A stretch of DNA of 12,964 nucleotides from Clostridia bacterium (GTDB lineage: Bacteria; Bacillota_A; Clostridia; Peptostreptococcales; JAAYPU01), in NCBI GenBank assembly GCA_022360735.1, contig JAKSCF010000288.1, positions 1 to 12,964 on the forward strand, given 5' to 3'. This document shows, piece by piece, positions 1 to 6,909 of the stretch. Within the stretch, counting starts at the first letter, position 1. Each line of letters starts with the position of its first letter. The translations under genes were made by a program, and so were the position numbers. A model generated the notes under the pieces. That model saw only the letters and a list, made by a program, of their open reading frames with translations, was not told where the DNA came from and searched no databases.

Positions 1-585
1 CAATTCACTAATAATCGGTATTAGCTTAGCATTGAGTGCTGCAGTAACTGTTCTATGATGAAAACCTAATGAAGAAGTCAATTCGTGTGCACATACCACC
101 GGAATATCTAATTGTTCATGGACCATTTGTTTGACTTTTAATTCGTGTGTTGAATTACGAACACTTGCATAACCTGAAATCGCTACTGCATCCACCTTAT
201 CTCTCAAATTCTCGATTGCTTCATATATTTCATCTTCTTTAAGATCTTCTTTAACATTTCCTTTGATATCAAGCCTTCCACGCAATAACTGCCACGATTC
301 TACGGGCAATTTATCTTCAGGTTCTTTTCCAATAATCAACAGTCCAGCCTTCCCACCCCGCCCTTCTACAATAGCGTTAGTTGCCAAAGTTGTTGATAAG
401 CATACCAGGCCTACTTTTTTAACATCTCTATCGTTGAGTTGATCCATGCATCTGCTTATTCCTGTCATTAGATCGTGTTTTGTAGTAAATGTCTTGGCTT
501 TGCATAATACCCTCTTGCATGTTGGATCAACAATAACGCCATCTGTATAGGTGCCGCCTGTATCTATGCCCATAATCAGCGCCAT
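1..585 (-). CDS. Hydantoinase/oxoprolinase-family protein, N-terminal part (HyuA-like), cut by window edge
   Basis: Translating the minus strand from ATG 585 gives 195 uninterrupted codons to base 1, so this is the amino end of a longer gene (HyuA-type proteins are usually over 500 residues). The start MALIMGIDTGGTYTDG carries the phosphate-binding loop of the ASKHA ATPase fold (D8, TGGT), and STTLATNAIVEGRGGKAG near residues 68-85 is typical of the hydantoinase/oxoprolinase N-terminal domain. A GGAGAGG site 7 bases upstream supports this ATG. Known family members use ATP to open cyclic amides (hydantoins, 5-oxoproline) or to carboxylate ketones, often with a HyuB partner; any partner would lie outside the window. 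It is the last visible gene of the operon, 80 bases after the VOC gene. Because a B12 mutase is nearby, a role as an ATP-dependent mutase reactivase (glutamate mutase has the ASKHA-type protein MutL/GlmL) is possible, but that is inference. Confidence 0.85.
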   Translation of the reverse strand, partial: MALIMGIDTGGTYTDGVIVDPTCKRVLCKAKTFTTKHDLMTGISRCMDQLNDRDVKKVGLVCLSTTLATNAIVEGRGGKAGLLIIGKEPEDKLPVESWQLLRGRLDIKGNVKEDLKEDEIYEAIENLRDKVDAVAISGYASVRNSTHELKVKQMVHEQLDIPVVCAHELTSSLGFHHRTVTAALNAKLIPIISEL

Positions 586-665
586 AATGTTTCCTCTCCA
601 TTTTCTCTATGAACTATTTTTAGTGGTTGTTCTTTAAGTATTACAATAATATACTTTTCTCATTG

Positions 666-1073
666 TTATTCAGGTGCTACGACTATTTCAACAATATTGC
701 CATCCGGATCCAATACACAGCTTTCATAATAACCATCTCCTGTATAATGAGGTTCTTTTACAACAGAAAAACCATCGTTCCTTAACTTATCCGTCAATGC
801 TTCTACTTCATTAATGTGGTTGACAGAAAATGCAATATGGGTTAACCCAATCTGTTCCTTCATAACGGAAGTAGGGCTACCCGGAATATCTGCCATTTTC
901 ATTATCTCAAGTCTTGAGCCTGAATCAAATGTAAGAAAATAGGATTCAAACAATGATGAAAACTCATGCTCGGTAGTATATTTAGGTCCGGGCTTTCCAT
1001 TAAAATACTTTACATAAAACTCTCTCATCACCTCTAACTCTCTTGTCCACAATGCAATGTGTTCCAGTTTCAT
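666..1073 (-). CDS. VOC-superfamily metalloprotein (glyoxalase / methylmalonyl-CoA epimerase-like)
   Basis: This 135-residue protein has two beta-alpha-beta-beta-beta repeats of the vicinal oxygen chelate fold. The four expected metal ligands are visible: H5 (LEHIAL), E56 (RLEIM), H79 (LTHIAF) and E129 (NIVEIV), and the C-terminal signature DPDGNIVEIV is intact. Family members include glyoxalase I, methylmalonyl-CoA epimerase, some dioxygenases and antibiotic-binding proteins, so the fold does not fix the reaction. An AGAGGAGG site lies just upstream of the ATG, and the gene starts 32 bases after the B12 mutase stop codon, so the two are almost certainly co-transcribed. By analogy with methylmalonyl-CoA mutase plus epimerase, an epimerase acting on the mutase substrate or product is the most attractive idea. 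An aldoketomutase or lyase role is equally compatible with the sequence. Confidence 0.85.
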   Translation of the reverse strand: MKLEHIALWTRELEVMREFYVKYFNGKPGPKYTTEHEFSSLFESYFLTFDSGSRLEIMKMADIPGSPTSVMKEQIGLTHIAFSVNHINEVEALTDKLRNDGFSVVKEPHYTGDGYYESCVLDPDGNIVEIVVAPE

Positions 1074-1105
1074 AATATAATTCCTCCTCTAATTTAAATA
1101 TAAAA

Positions 1106-2872
1106 TTATTGAGCTAACATGCTCATTTGGGATACGGTTGCCTTTATATCATTTTCTGCATATATCCCTAACGCTTTCAGCATATGACTTATTTCTGTAG
1201 GTTCTGAATGCCCAGGTAGAATAGCATTTAATTTTCCACCCATAAAAATCCAATATTCTTTTCCTCTGTCTTTAGCCAGCTGTACCAGTTGTCTTCCATA
1301 ATCAAGTGCTTGGCCGTTGTGACAGCTGATTCCAACAAATCTTGTGTCTTCTTCATCAGCCAAATCCAATATATCAACAGCATCTACATCCACACCGCCA
1401 TTGACTACTGTTGCCCCCATATCTGATAATACACTTTCTACCAGAATCAGTCCATAAGTATGCGCATCACCAGATGCTACCACTATTTTTTTGCCTTTTA
1501 GGGGCCCTTCTAAACCAGCTTCTTTCAATTCTTCAATAATTTCATTTTTCATTTCGACGGTTTGTCTTCCAAGTACAGTTGGGTAGAAAGGCTTAATTTC
1601 ATTCATCTCAGAATTAAATGATGTTGAGTGAAATGCCTGCTCAAATTTAACCGGATTAAATTTTCTTAATGTTAAAATCATTTCCAATGGGTCTTCCACG
1701 TCAATACCGGCTTCCCTAAATCCTGCTATCGCATTATCAAAAAATTGCTTCCCTTGCTCAACCATGACATCCCGCATCTCTTCCAGACGCGTAAAATCCA
1801 TAAATACTTCCCATTCATCAGCAATTTCTTCTGCTCGTTTCCCTGCAGCAAGAATATCAAAAAGCTCCTGTAAAGTTGGGACTTTAATTTTCTCAGTAAT
1901 AGAAACCGGATTAACGCCAAGCCCCATCTTATATTTTCTTTCTACTAAAATTGTAAATAACAATTCTTGTACACTAATACCATAATTCCCGTGAATATCA
2001 TGATCCCATTGCATATTGGTTGAGCTGTTAATGTAATGCAGTGCAGGCTGGTCCTCTGTAGATATCAGTTCATGTAATGCCATTGCAATGGCTGCTCTTG
2101 TATCATTTTCACTTAATAATCCGCCATAAGCAATCATATATCTTGCTCCACAAAGCTTGGTGCAAATATAGTGTTCTAACAAAGCGTACCCTACATAGGA
2201 TGCACAATCCATAAAATATCCGGCAAATCCATCATCCAGATAGGTCTTTACAACAAACATTTCGTCACTTTTAGAGGCAATAATTCCAAGTGATTTCACC
2301 ATATCTGAGAAACGCTTTACATCATCATCAAAGCCCGGATATCCCCAAATAATTTGAGAAAACTCTCCGATTATAAATGAACCTGTTCTAATTGCATGAA
2401 TCGTTGTTTCCAAACCATTGGGCGAAGCTAAATGGTAGTCATTAAAGGTCACTTCTATGGGTGCCGCTTCCACTTGCACTTTATAGTCCTCATAGCCATC
2501 CATTAAATAGCTTGTTGTAGACGGAGCTTTATCTCTATATGCCTTTGGTAAAGCAACAAGGCCGCTTGGAATGGTTTGTATCGTATGAACTTCTAATCCG
2601 GTTCTTTTATAAAATTCATATACTTCTTTAATTGCCTCAACTTGTTCCTCAAGAGTAGCCAATCCTAACAACATATTAAAGTAAATTTTCCCTTTAACTG
2701 TACATTCCTTTTTATACTCTAAGAAATTAGAATATTTACTCTCTCGGATAAATCGGCTTTTACCCGCTTTAATAGTTCGCCCTATTGAAATGCCTTCCTT
2801 TACCAATTCTCTTCCATCTAAATGAGTTTCCGGCTTCAAACCTTTGATGTACTCAAGCATTGTACTATTCAT
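1106..2872 (-). CDS. Fused adenosylcobalamin-dependent mutase: glutamate mutase E-like barrel plus B12-binding domain
   Basis: The predicted protein has 588 residues. Residues about 468-546 hold a B12-binding domain with motif GDAHTYG (D469, H471 as lower cobalt ligand), 41 residues, S516-C-H, 26 residues, then GG545-546. This is the spacing of base-off/His-on mutases (DxHxxG-41-SxL-26-GG), with His in place of the Leu. Residues about 1-440 look distantly like the TIM-barrel E subunit of glutamate (methylaspartate) mutase, for example around TTIHAIRTGSFIIGE and CGARYMIAYGGLLSEND. In glutamate mutase these two parts are separate proteins (S and E). The arginine-rich substrate segments of GlmE are not recognisable, so another substrate is likely. 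The frame is open up to 2950, but ATG 2872 is chosen because AAAGGAG lies 9 bases before it and the upstream extension overlaps the permease 3' end. No close relative of known function is recognised. Confidence 0.82.
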   Translation of the reverse strand: MNSTMLEYIKGLKPETHLDGRELVKEGISIGRTIKAGKSRFIRESKYSNFLEYKKECTVKGKIYFNMLLGLATLEEQVEAIKEVYEFYKRTGLEVHTIQTIPSGLVALPKAYRDKAPSTTSYLMDGYEDYKVQVEAAPIEVTFNDYHLASPNGLETTIHAIRTGSFIIGEFSQIIWGYPGFDDDVKRFSDMVKSLGIIASKSDEMFVVKTYLDDGFAGYFMDCASYVGYALLEHYICTKLCGARYMIAYGGLLSENDTRAAIAMALHELISTEDQPALHYINSSTNMQWDHDIHGNYGISVQELLFTILVERKYKMGLGVNPVSITEKIKVPTLQELFDILAAGKRAEEIADEWEVFMDFTRLEEMRDVMVEQGKQFFDNAIAGFREAGIDVEDPLEMILTLRKFNPVKFEQAFHSTSFNSEMNEIKPFYPTVLGRQTVEMKNEIIEELKEAGLEGPLKGKKIVVASGDAHTYGLILVESVLSDMGATVVNGGVDVDAVDILDLADEEDTRFVGISCHNGQALDYGRQLVQLAKDRGKEYWIFMGGKLNAILPGHSEPTEISHMLKALGIYAENDIKATVSQMSMLAQ

Positions 2873-2881
2873 GCATTGTGA

Positions 2882-2889
2882 CTCCTTTC
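2882..2889 (-). promoter_or_regulatory. Ribosome binding site of the B12 mutase gene
   Basis: On the minus strand GAAAGGAG lies 9 bases before ATG 2872, inside the 52-base gap after the permease stop. It decides the start: the open frame begins 26 codons earlier at 2950, within the permease coding region, without a comparable site. Confidence 0.7.
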
Positions 2890-2924
2890 TGGTTATTGAT
2901 TCGTATCTACAATTTTGTGATTCA

Positions 2925-4097
2925 TCACTTCTTTTTAAATTTTGTATCAATCACTACAGCAAACAGTATAATGGCTCCTTTAAGTATATTCTGGTAATCT
3001 GCCGATACACTTAATAAAGAAAGCAGGTTGTTCAGTACCCCTATTAACAGAACACCAATAATGGTGCCTGAGAGTTTACCAACACCACCCATTAAGCTTG
3101 TGCCTCCGATAACAACGGCTGTGATGGCATCAAATTCTCCGCCTACTCCAATTGAAGGAACACCGGACTGTAGTTTTGCTGCAATGAGAATACCTGCCAA
3201 TGCACCAAGAACAGTCATATAAACATATACTTTGATTAGAGTCAGATCAGCATTGATACCCGCCATTCTTGCCGCTTTATAGTTACCGCCTACAGCATAT
3301 ATTTGCCTTCCCCATACGGTCTTATTTAATATAAACATTGTTAGTAAAAGTACGGCAACATAATATACAATCTGTACGTTGAGGTAGCCGGTATCATTGA
3401 CCAGATAAGCTAAATAACCAGCTCCCGCAAACTTTAGTGCTAATTGAACCATTCTTTTTGTATCTTTTGTTTCAGACCCAGTCATTTTTATAAAACGATA
3501 AACAGAATAAGCTAAAAAAACTGCTAAAACAATGTAAACATAAACTGCCTTAACCTGTCCTGAGCCCAATATGGTGGAAAAGCTTTTATCGCTGATGTAT
3601 ATGTTACTGGCACCTGTCATGGCCATTGCGATGCCTCTATACGCAGCAAAACCTGCCAAGGTAATAATAAAAGGCGGAACATTCAGCTTTGTGATGGTGA
3701 GACCAACCAATACACCTACGATAACCGCCGAGCCAAGTAATAAAATAACGGCTATCGGCCAAGGCATTAGAGGCAGCATAAGAGATATGGAAACACCTGT
3801 AAGCGCGAACAAGCTCCCTACCGATAAATCTATCCCTGAAGTCAATATGACTATGGTCATACCACAAGCTACTATACCATTAGGGACAATCTGACGAATT
3901 ACATTTAAAACATTAACCGGTTTTAAAAAAGCCGGACTCAAAATTGCTGATGCGATCAAAACGATTATTAAAGCGATCAGTGACATATATTTTGTCAGGA
4001 CAATCCTTTTTCCTTGTTCCAGCTTCGCGCTGGATACTTTATTAAAAGAAGGGTTCATTGTATTGTCGATGATTTTTCTTTGTTCTAAATTCTCCAT
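2925..4097 (-). CDS. ABC sugar transporter permease (RbsC/XylH-like)
   Basis: This 390-residue integral membrane protein belongs to the branched-chain/ribose-type permease family (BPD_transp_2) and would form the channel of the importer. After a polar N-terminus of about 38 residues it has roughly ten hydrophobic segments, beginning YMSLIALIIVLIASAIL. Family hallmarks include TSGIDLSVGS near residues 86-95 and GGTSLMGGVGKLSGTIIG in the C-terminal third, the loop that contacts the ATPase. A polar stretch around residues 185-215 makes it longer than E. coli RbsC (about 320 residues) and closer in size to XylH. Only two bases separate it from the ATPase stop codon, and its GGGGAGG ribosome binding site is made of the last ATPase codons, which points to translational coupling. 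The reading frame ends with tandem TGA codons. The transported solute cannot be told from sequence. Confidence 0.92.
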   Translation of the reverse strand: MENLEQRKIIDNTMNPSFNKVSSAKLEQGKRIVLTKYMSLIALIIVLIASAILSPAFLKPVNVLNVIRQIVPNGIVACGMTIVILTSGIDLSVGSLFALTGVSISLMLPLMPWPIAVILLLGSAVIVGVLVGLTITKLNVPPFIITLAGFAAYRGIAMAMTGASNIYISDKSFSTILGSGQVKAVYVYIVLAVFLAYSVYRFIKMTGSETKDTKRMVQLALKFAGAGYLAYLVNDTGYLNVQIVYYVAVLLLTMFILNKTVWGRQIYAVGGNYKAARMAGINADLTLIKVYVYMTVLGALAGILIAAKLQSGVPSIGVGGEFDAITAVVIGGTSLMGGVGKLSGTIIGVLLIGVLNNLLSLLSVSADYQNILKGAIILFAVVIDTKFKKK

Positions 4098-4099
4098 TT

Positions 4100-5623
4100 T
4101 TACATCCTCCCCATTGCCTTATTCAATAATGCTTCTTCACTTACAGAATCGCCTGTTAACTCTCCCGCGTTCTTTCCCTCACGAACAACAATCACTCTAT
4201 CAGAGACACCTATTACTTCCGGCAATTCAGAGCTGACAATTAAAACAGCGATTCCCTGTTCAGCCAACTTCCGAAGTATTTTGTAAATCTCTGCTTTTGT
4301 TCCAACATCTATACCTTTCGTAGGCTCATCCAAAATCAATACCCTTGGCTTAGTCAGCAGCCATTTTCCGAACAATACCTTTTGTTGGTTGCCACCGGAC
4401 AAACAATCCATCTCCTGCATCTTTGAACTCAGCTTAACTTCCATTATCCTAATCATTTCGTCATTTAACACTTCTTCCCGTCTTTCCTCTATGATGCCCA
4501 GATTATTTGCAAGATTCTTTAAATTGGCTACGGATAAATTATCACTTACACTAAGTTTTAAAAACAATCCAGAATCTTTTCTGTCTTCTGTTATTAATGC
4601 AATGCCATTATTAACAGCATCCAAAGTCGATTTTATAATAATTGGCTGGTCGTTTAAATAAACCTGACCACTGCAAAATTTATTAACACCTTCAAATATC
4701 GAATTAACCAATTCAGTCCTTCCAGCTCCTACCAGTCCGTACATACCAACGATTTCATTTTTCTTAATATGGAAGCTAAAATCTTCTATGATCTTCCGAT
4801 CCGATTTTTCAGGGTCTAAAAGATTCCAGTCTTTCACTTCAAATATTTTTTCTGCATCCTTTATATATATTGGCTTTTCTGGATATAATTCCTTTAATTC
4901 TCTTCCAATCATCATTCGAATAACATCATCTTTTACAACACTATCTATCTTGACATTTGATTTTACTAATTCTCCATCCTTTAAAACAGTTACCGAATCA
5001 CATATTTCAAAAATCTCATCCAATTTATGTGTAACAAAAATAACTGTAACATGCTTCTTTTTAAGGTTTTTAATGATGTCAAACAATTCCTTGATCTCTT
5101 TATTGGTCAAAGCACTGGTAGATTCATCAAAAATAATCATTTCTGTATTGCCCGATAATGCTCTTGCGATTTCTACCATTTGCTGCATTGCAACGGTTAG
5201 TTCTTTAACCTTTGTATTTGGATTTATGTTTAATCCTAAATCATTTAAATATTCTGCAGCTTTTTCTTCCATTAGCTGATCATCCACTATACCATGTTTT
5301 TTAGGAAAATGGCTTAGAAAAATATTTTCTGCAACCGTCATTTCTCTTATTAATGTCAATTCCTGATGTACCATAAATATGCCCTGGGCTTCTGCATCTG
5401 TTGGTAAAACATTTTTTAGGGTTTGGCCATTGTATCGAATTTGGCCTGTATACTCTTTATTGGAATAAACACCCGATAATATTTTAGCAAGTGTTGATTT
5501 ACCCGCACCATTTTCGCCACAAAGCGCCATTATCTCTCCCTTTTCTATATTAAACGAAACATTATTCAGGGCTCTTACCCCCGGAAATTCAATAGATATA
5601 TTATCAAATTCGACAAGGTTCAT
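4100..5623 (-). CDS. ABC sugar transporter ATPase with two nucleotide-binding domains (RbsA/XylG/MglA-like)
   Basis: The 507-residue cytoplasmic protein has two tandem ATPase domains, as in ribose, xylose and galactose importers. Domain 1 has Walker A GENGAGKST at residues 36-44, a degenerate signature (LTVAMQQMVEIARAL) and Walker B IIFDESTSAL, with Ser where Pro is usual. Domain 2 has the usual non-canonical Walker A of this family, GLVGAGRTE, lacking the lysine, followed by a perfect LSGGNQQKV signature and Walker B LILDEPTKGID. It powers uptake of the solute delivered by the lipoprotein encoded upstream. The frame is open to 5701, but that extension reads through a hairpin and gives unrelated residues. 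ATG 5623 starts MNLVEFDNIS, where this family normally begins, with an AAAGGTCGGG site upstream; that site is only moderately good. Confidence 0.93.
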   Translation of the reverse strand: MNLVEFDNISIEFPGVRALNNVSFNIEKGEIMALCGENGAGKSTLAKILSGVYSNKEYTGQIRYNGQTLKNVLPTDAEAQGIFMVHQELTLIREMTVAENIFLSHFPKKHGIVDDQLMEEKAAEYLNDLGLNINPNTKVKELTVAMQQMVEIARALSGNTEMIIFDESTSALTNKEIKELFDIIKNLKKKHVTVIFVTHKLDEIFEICDSVTVLKDGELVKSNVKIDSVVKDDVIRMMIGRELKELYPEKPIYIKDAEKIFEVKDWNLLDPEKSDRKIIEDFSFHIKKNEIVGMYGLVGAGRTELVNSIFEGVNKFCSGQVYLNDQPIIIKSTLDAVNNGIALITEDRKDSGLFLKLSVSDNLSVANLKNLANNLGIIEERREEVLNDEMIRIMEVKLSSKMQEMDCLSGGNQQKVLFGKWLLTKPRVLILDEPTKGIDVGTKAEIYKILRKLAEQGIAVLIVSSELPEVIGVSDRVIVVREGKNAGELTGDSVSEEALLNKAMGRM

Positions 5624-5663
5624 ATAAATACCCGACCTTTCTTGTAAGATAAAAACTAAATTG

Positions 5664-5697
5664 TAAGCCGACTTGCAATTAACCGCAAGACGGCTTA
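5664..5697 (-). promoter_or_regulatory. Intercistronic hairpin between binding-protein and ATPase genes
   Basis: Arms at 5664-5676 and 5685-5697 pair over 13 positions with one mismatch (TAAGCCGTCTTGC against GCAAGTCGGCTTA on the minus strand), around an 8-base loop. The stem is GC-rich for this DNA and is followed by ACAATTTAGTTTTTATC. Such hairpins after the binding-protein gene of ABC operons commonly protect the upstream mRNA or act as a partial terminator, so that binding protein is made in excess over the membrane parts. That function is inferred here. Confidence 0.65.
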
Positions 5698-5725
5698 TCA
5701 ATTTTATGGATGTACTTATTATTGA

Positions 5726-6748
5726 TTATTCAAACATATCAGGATATACTTCTTTGGAAACACTTAAGTCATCCCAACTAGAAAATCTGAACGGTGTAAA
5801 CCATGTCTTAACACCATCAACTACTTCATCATATAGAGGTTCCTGCCCTTGAGCAATAGCAAAAGCTGATTCGAACAATCTTTCACCCTGTAGATGAGAA
5901 GATTTGTCAATATCACTATATTTTGTGCCGGCCTTCATTTCTTCAACAGCATCTCTGTCATGGTCCATAGAATAGAATAAGATACTATCTTTTACTTTGG
6001 CTTCTTCCGCTGCTCTTACCGCACCAATTGTCATTGCATCATTGTTACCAATAACACCATGAACTTTGTCGCCTCTTGCCAATACATTTTGCATTGTATT
6101 CATGGCTAACTGACGATCCCAGTTGTTGTGCCATTCTTCTTGAACCACTGTAATGTGGGGATTGTTATCTAATATTTCATGGTAACCTTTTACCATTTCC
6201 TGAGCAACGTTATCAGTCTTTGTGCCGGCAAGTATTACCACATTAGCCGGTTCATCACTACCCCAATCGTCAACAAATTTTTGCATCTGTGCTCTACCAA
6301 TGGCATTAAAATCGCAAGTAACACGTACCGCAGCGCCGTCACCACCTTTAACCTCAGCTTCAAGATTAACAACCGGAACATTTGCAGCTTGAGCCGCTTC
6401 CATCAATGGTACTGAAGTTTCAGGATTTACCGGTTCGATGATAAGAACATCAAAACCTTGGGTAATATAGTTATTCACAATCTGGAGTTGCTTTTGTGCA
6501 TCATAATCACAGGTCTGCCATTTAAGGGTAACACCAGCTTCATTAGCTTTTGCCTCTGCGCCTGCTTTCATATCACGATATACTTGCTCTTTCATGGACT
6601 GGCTTACAACACCAATCTTAAGTTCGCTTACCGGTTTTGGGTCAGAATTTTCCTGTGGGTCCGTTTCCCCTTCAGTTGAAGGTGCACATCCGGTCAACAA
6701 TGACAACAACATGATAACCACTGTAACTAATATAATGCCTTTTTTCAT
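5726..6748 (-). CDS. Sugar ABC transporter substrate-binding lipoprotein (RbsB/XylF-type)
   Basis: The 340-residue precursor begins with a positive, hydrophobic signal peptide ending in the lipobox LLTGC, so Cys21 should be lipidated and the protein anchored on the outer face of the membrane. A short acidic linker (about residues 22-40) leads into a two-lobed periplasmic-binding-protein type 4 domain starting SELKIGVVSQSM. Typical family segments are visible: DYDAQKQLQIVNNYITQGFD, LIIEPVNPETSVPLMEAA, VIGNNDAMTIGAVRAAEEA and YSMDHDRDAVEEMKAG. Relatives bind pentoses, hexoses, inositol or autoinducer sugars. Aromatic and charged residues that would contact ligand are present, but the ligand cannot be assigned. 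An AGAGGAGG site lies 7 bases before the ATG. It is preceded by 161 non-coding bases with its own candidate promoter, so transport may be boosted independently of the upstream enzymes. Confidence 0.93.
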   Translation of the reverse strand: MKKGIILVTVVIMLLSLLTGCAPSTEGETDPQENSDPKPVSELKIGVVSQSMKEQVYRDMKAGAEAKANEAGVTLKWQTCDYDAQKQLQIVNNYITQGFDVLIIEPVNPETSVPLMEAAQAANVPVVNLEAEVKGGDGAAVRVTCDFNAIGRAQMQKFVDDWGSDEPANVVILAGTKTDNVAQEMVKGYHEILDNNPHITVVQEEWHNNWDRQLAMNTMQNVLARGDKVHGVIGNNDAMTIGAVRAAEEAKVKDSILFYSMDHDRDAVEEMKAGTKYSDIDKSSHLQGERLFESAFAIAQGQEPLYDEVVDGVKTWFTPFRFSSWDDLSVSKEVYPDMFE

Positions 6749-6779
6749 TAATTTTCCTCCTCTAACTTGCTTTTTATAT

Positions 6780-6806
6780 ATTTAGTGCATCTTGTACACA
6801 CTAAAT
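6780..6806. repeat. Second inverted repeat in the binding-protein leader
   Basis: Eight-base perfect arms ATTTAGTG (6780-6787) and CACTAAAT (6799-6806) enclose an 11-base loop, about 30 bases before the start codon. In mRNA it would form a small AT-rich stem just upstream of the ribosome binding site. Regulatory meaning is unproven. Confidence 0.45.
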
Positions 6807-6818
6807 CAAGTAAGACTG

Positions 6819-6856
6819 AACTTGATGTATAAGCTTAACACCACATGCATCAAGTT
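6819..6856. repeat. Inverted repeat next to the binding-protein promoter
   Basis: Nine-base perfect arms AACTTGATG (6819-6827) and CATCAAGTT (6848-6856) are separated by 20 bases and abut the candidate -10 box. It could be an operator with two half-sites or a leader hairpin in the mRNA. A further CTTGAT copy on the minus strand occurs nearby at 6805-6810. Confidence 0.5.
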
Positions 6857-6884
6857 ATTTAAAGGTAACCTCTGTCTATGTCAA
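6857..6884 (-). promoter_or_regulatory. Candidate sigma-A-type promoter upstream of the binding-protein gene
   Basis: On the minus strand a perfect TTGACA (6884-6879) is followed after 16 bases by TTAAAT (6862-6857, 4 of 6 to consensus). It lies in the gap between the SDR gene and the binding-protein gene. Transcription would begin near 6850, inside the adjacent inverted repeat. This is a pattern match only. Confidence 0.45.
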
Positions 6885-6909
6885 AGAAAGCTTAGAGTAT
6901 ATTCAACAA

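Noticed and set aside
636..656. 6-bp inverted repeat AAGTAT...ATACTT between the VOC and HyuA-like genes
   Set aside because: Too short and AT-only to distinguish from chance; no promoter or terminator features beside it.
2873..2924. Possible cobalamin riboswitch upstream of the B12 mutase
   Set aside because: The gap is only 52 bases, far shorter than a B12 aptamer, and no B12-box-like element was seen elsewhere in the window.
2873..2950. 26-codon N-terminal extension of the B12 mutase frame
   Set aside because: It overlaps the permease 3' end, its residues are polar and unlike the family, and the good ribosome binding site at 2882-2889 serves ATG 2872.
3571..3894. 107-codon plus-strand frame inside the permease gene
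   Set aside because: Antisense to a well-supported membrane protein; no ribosome binding site or family resemblance seen.
4788..5279. 163-codon open frame on the plus strand inside the ATPase gene
   Set aside because: It lies antisense to a clear, conserved gene, has no recognisable domain, and is rich in Ser/Ile/Phe as expected of an antisense shadow.
5624..5701. 26-codon N-terminal extension of the ABC ATPase
   Set aside because: It is the translation of the hairpin region; the ABC domain begins normally at MNLVEFDN.
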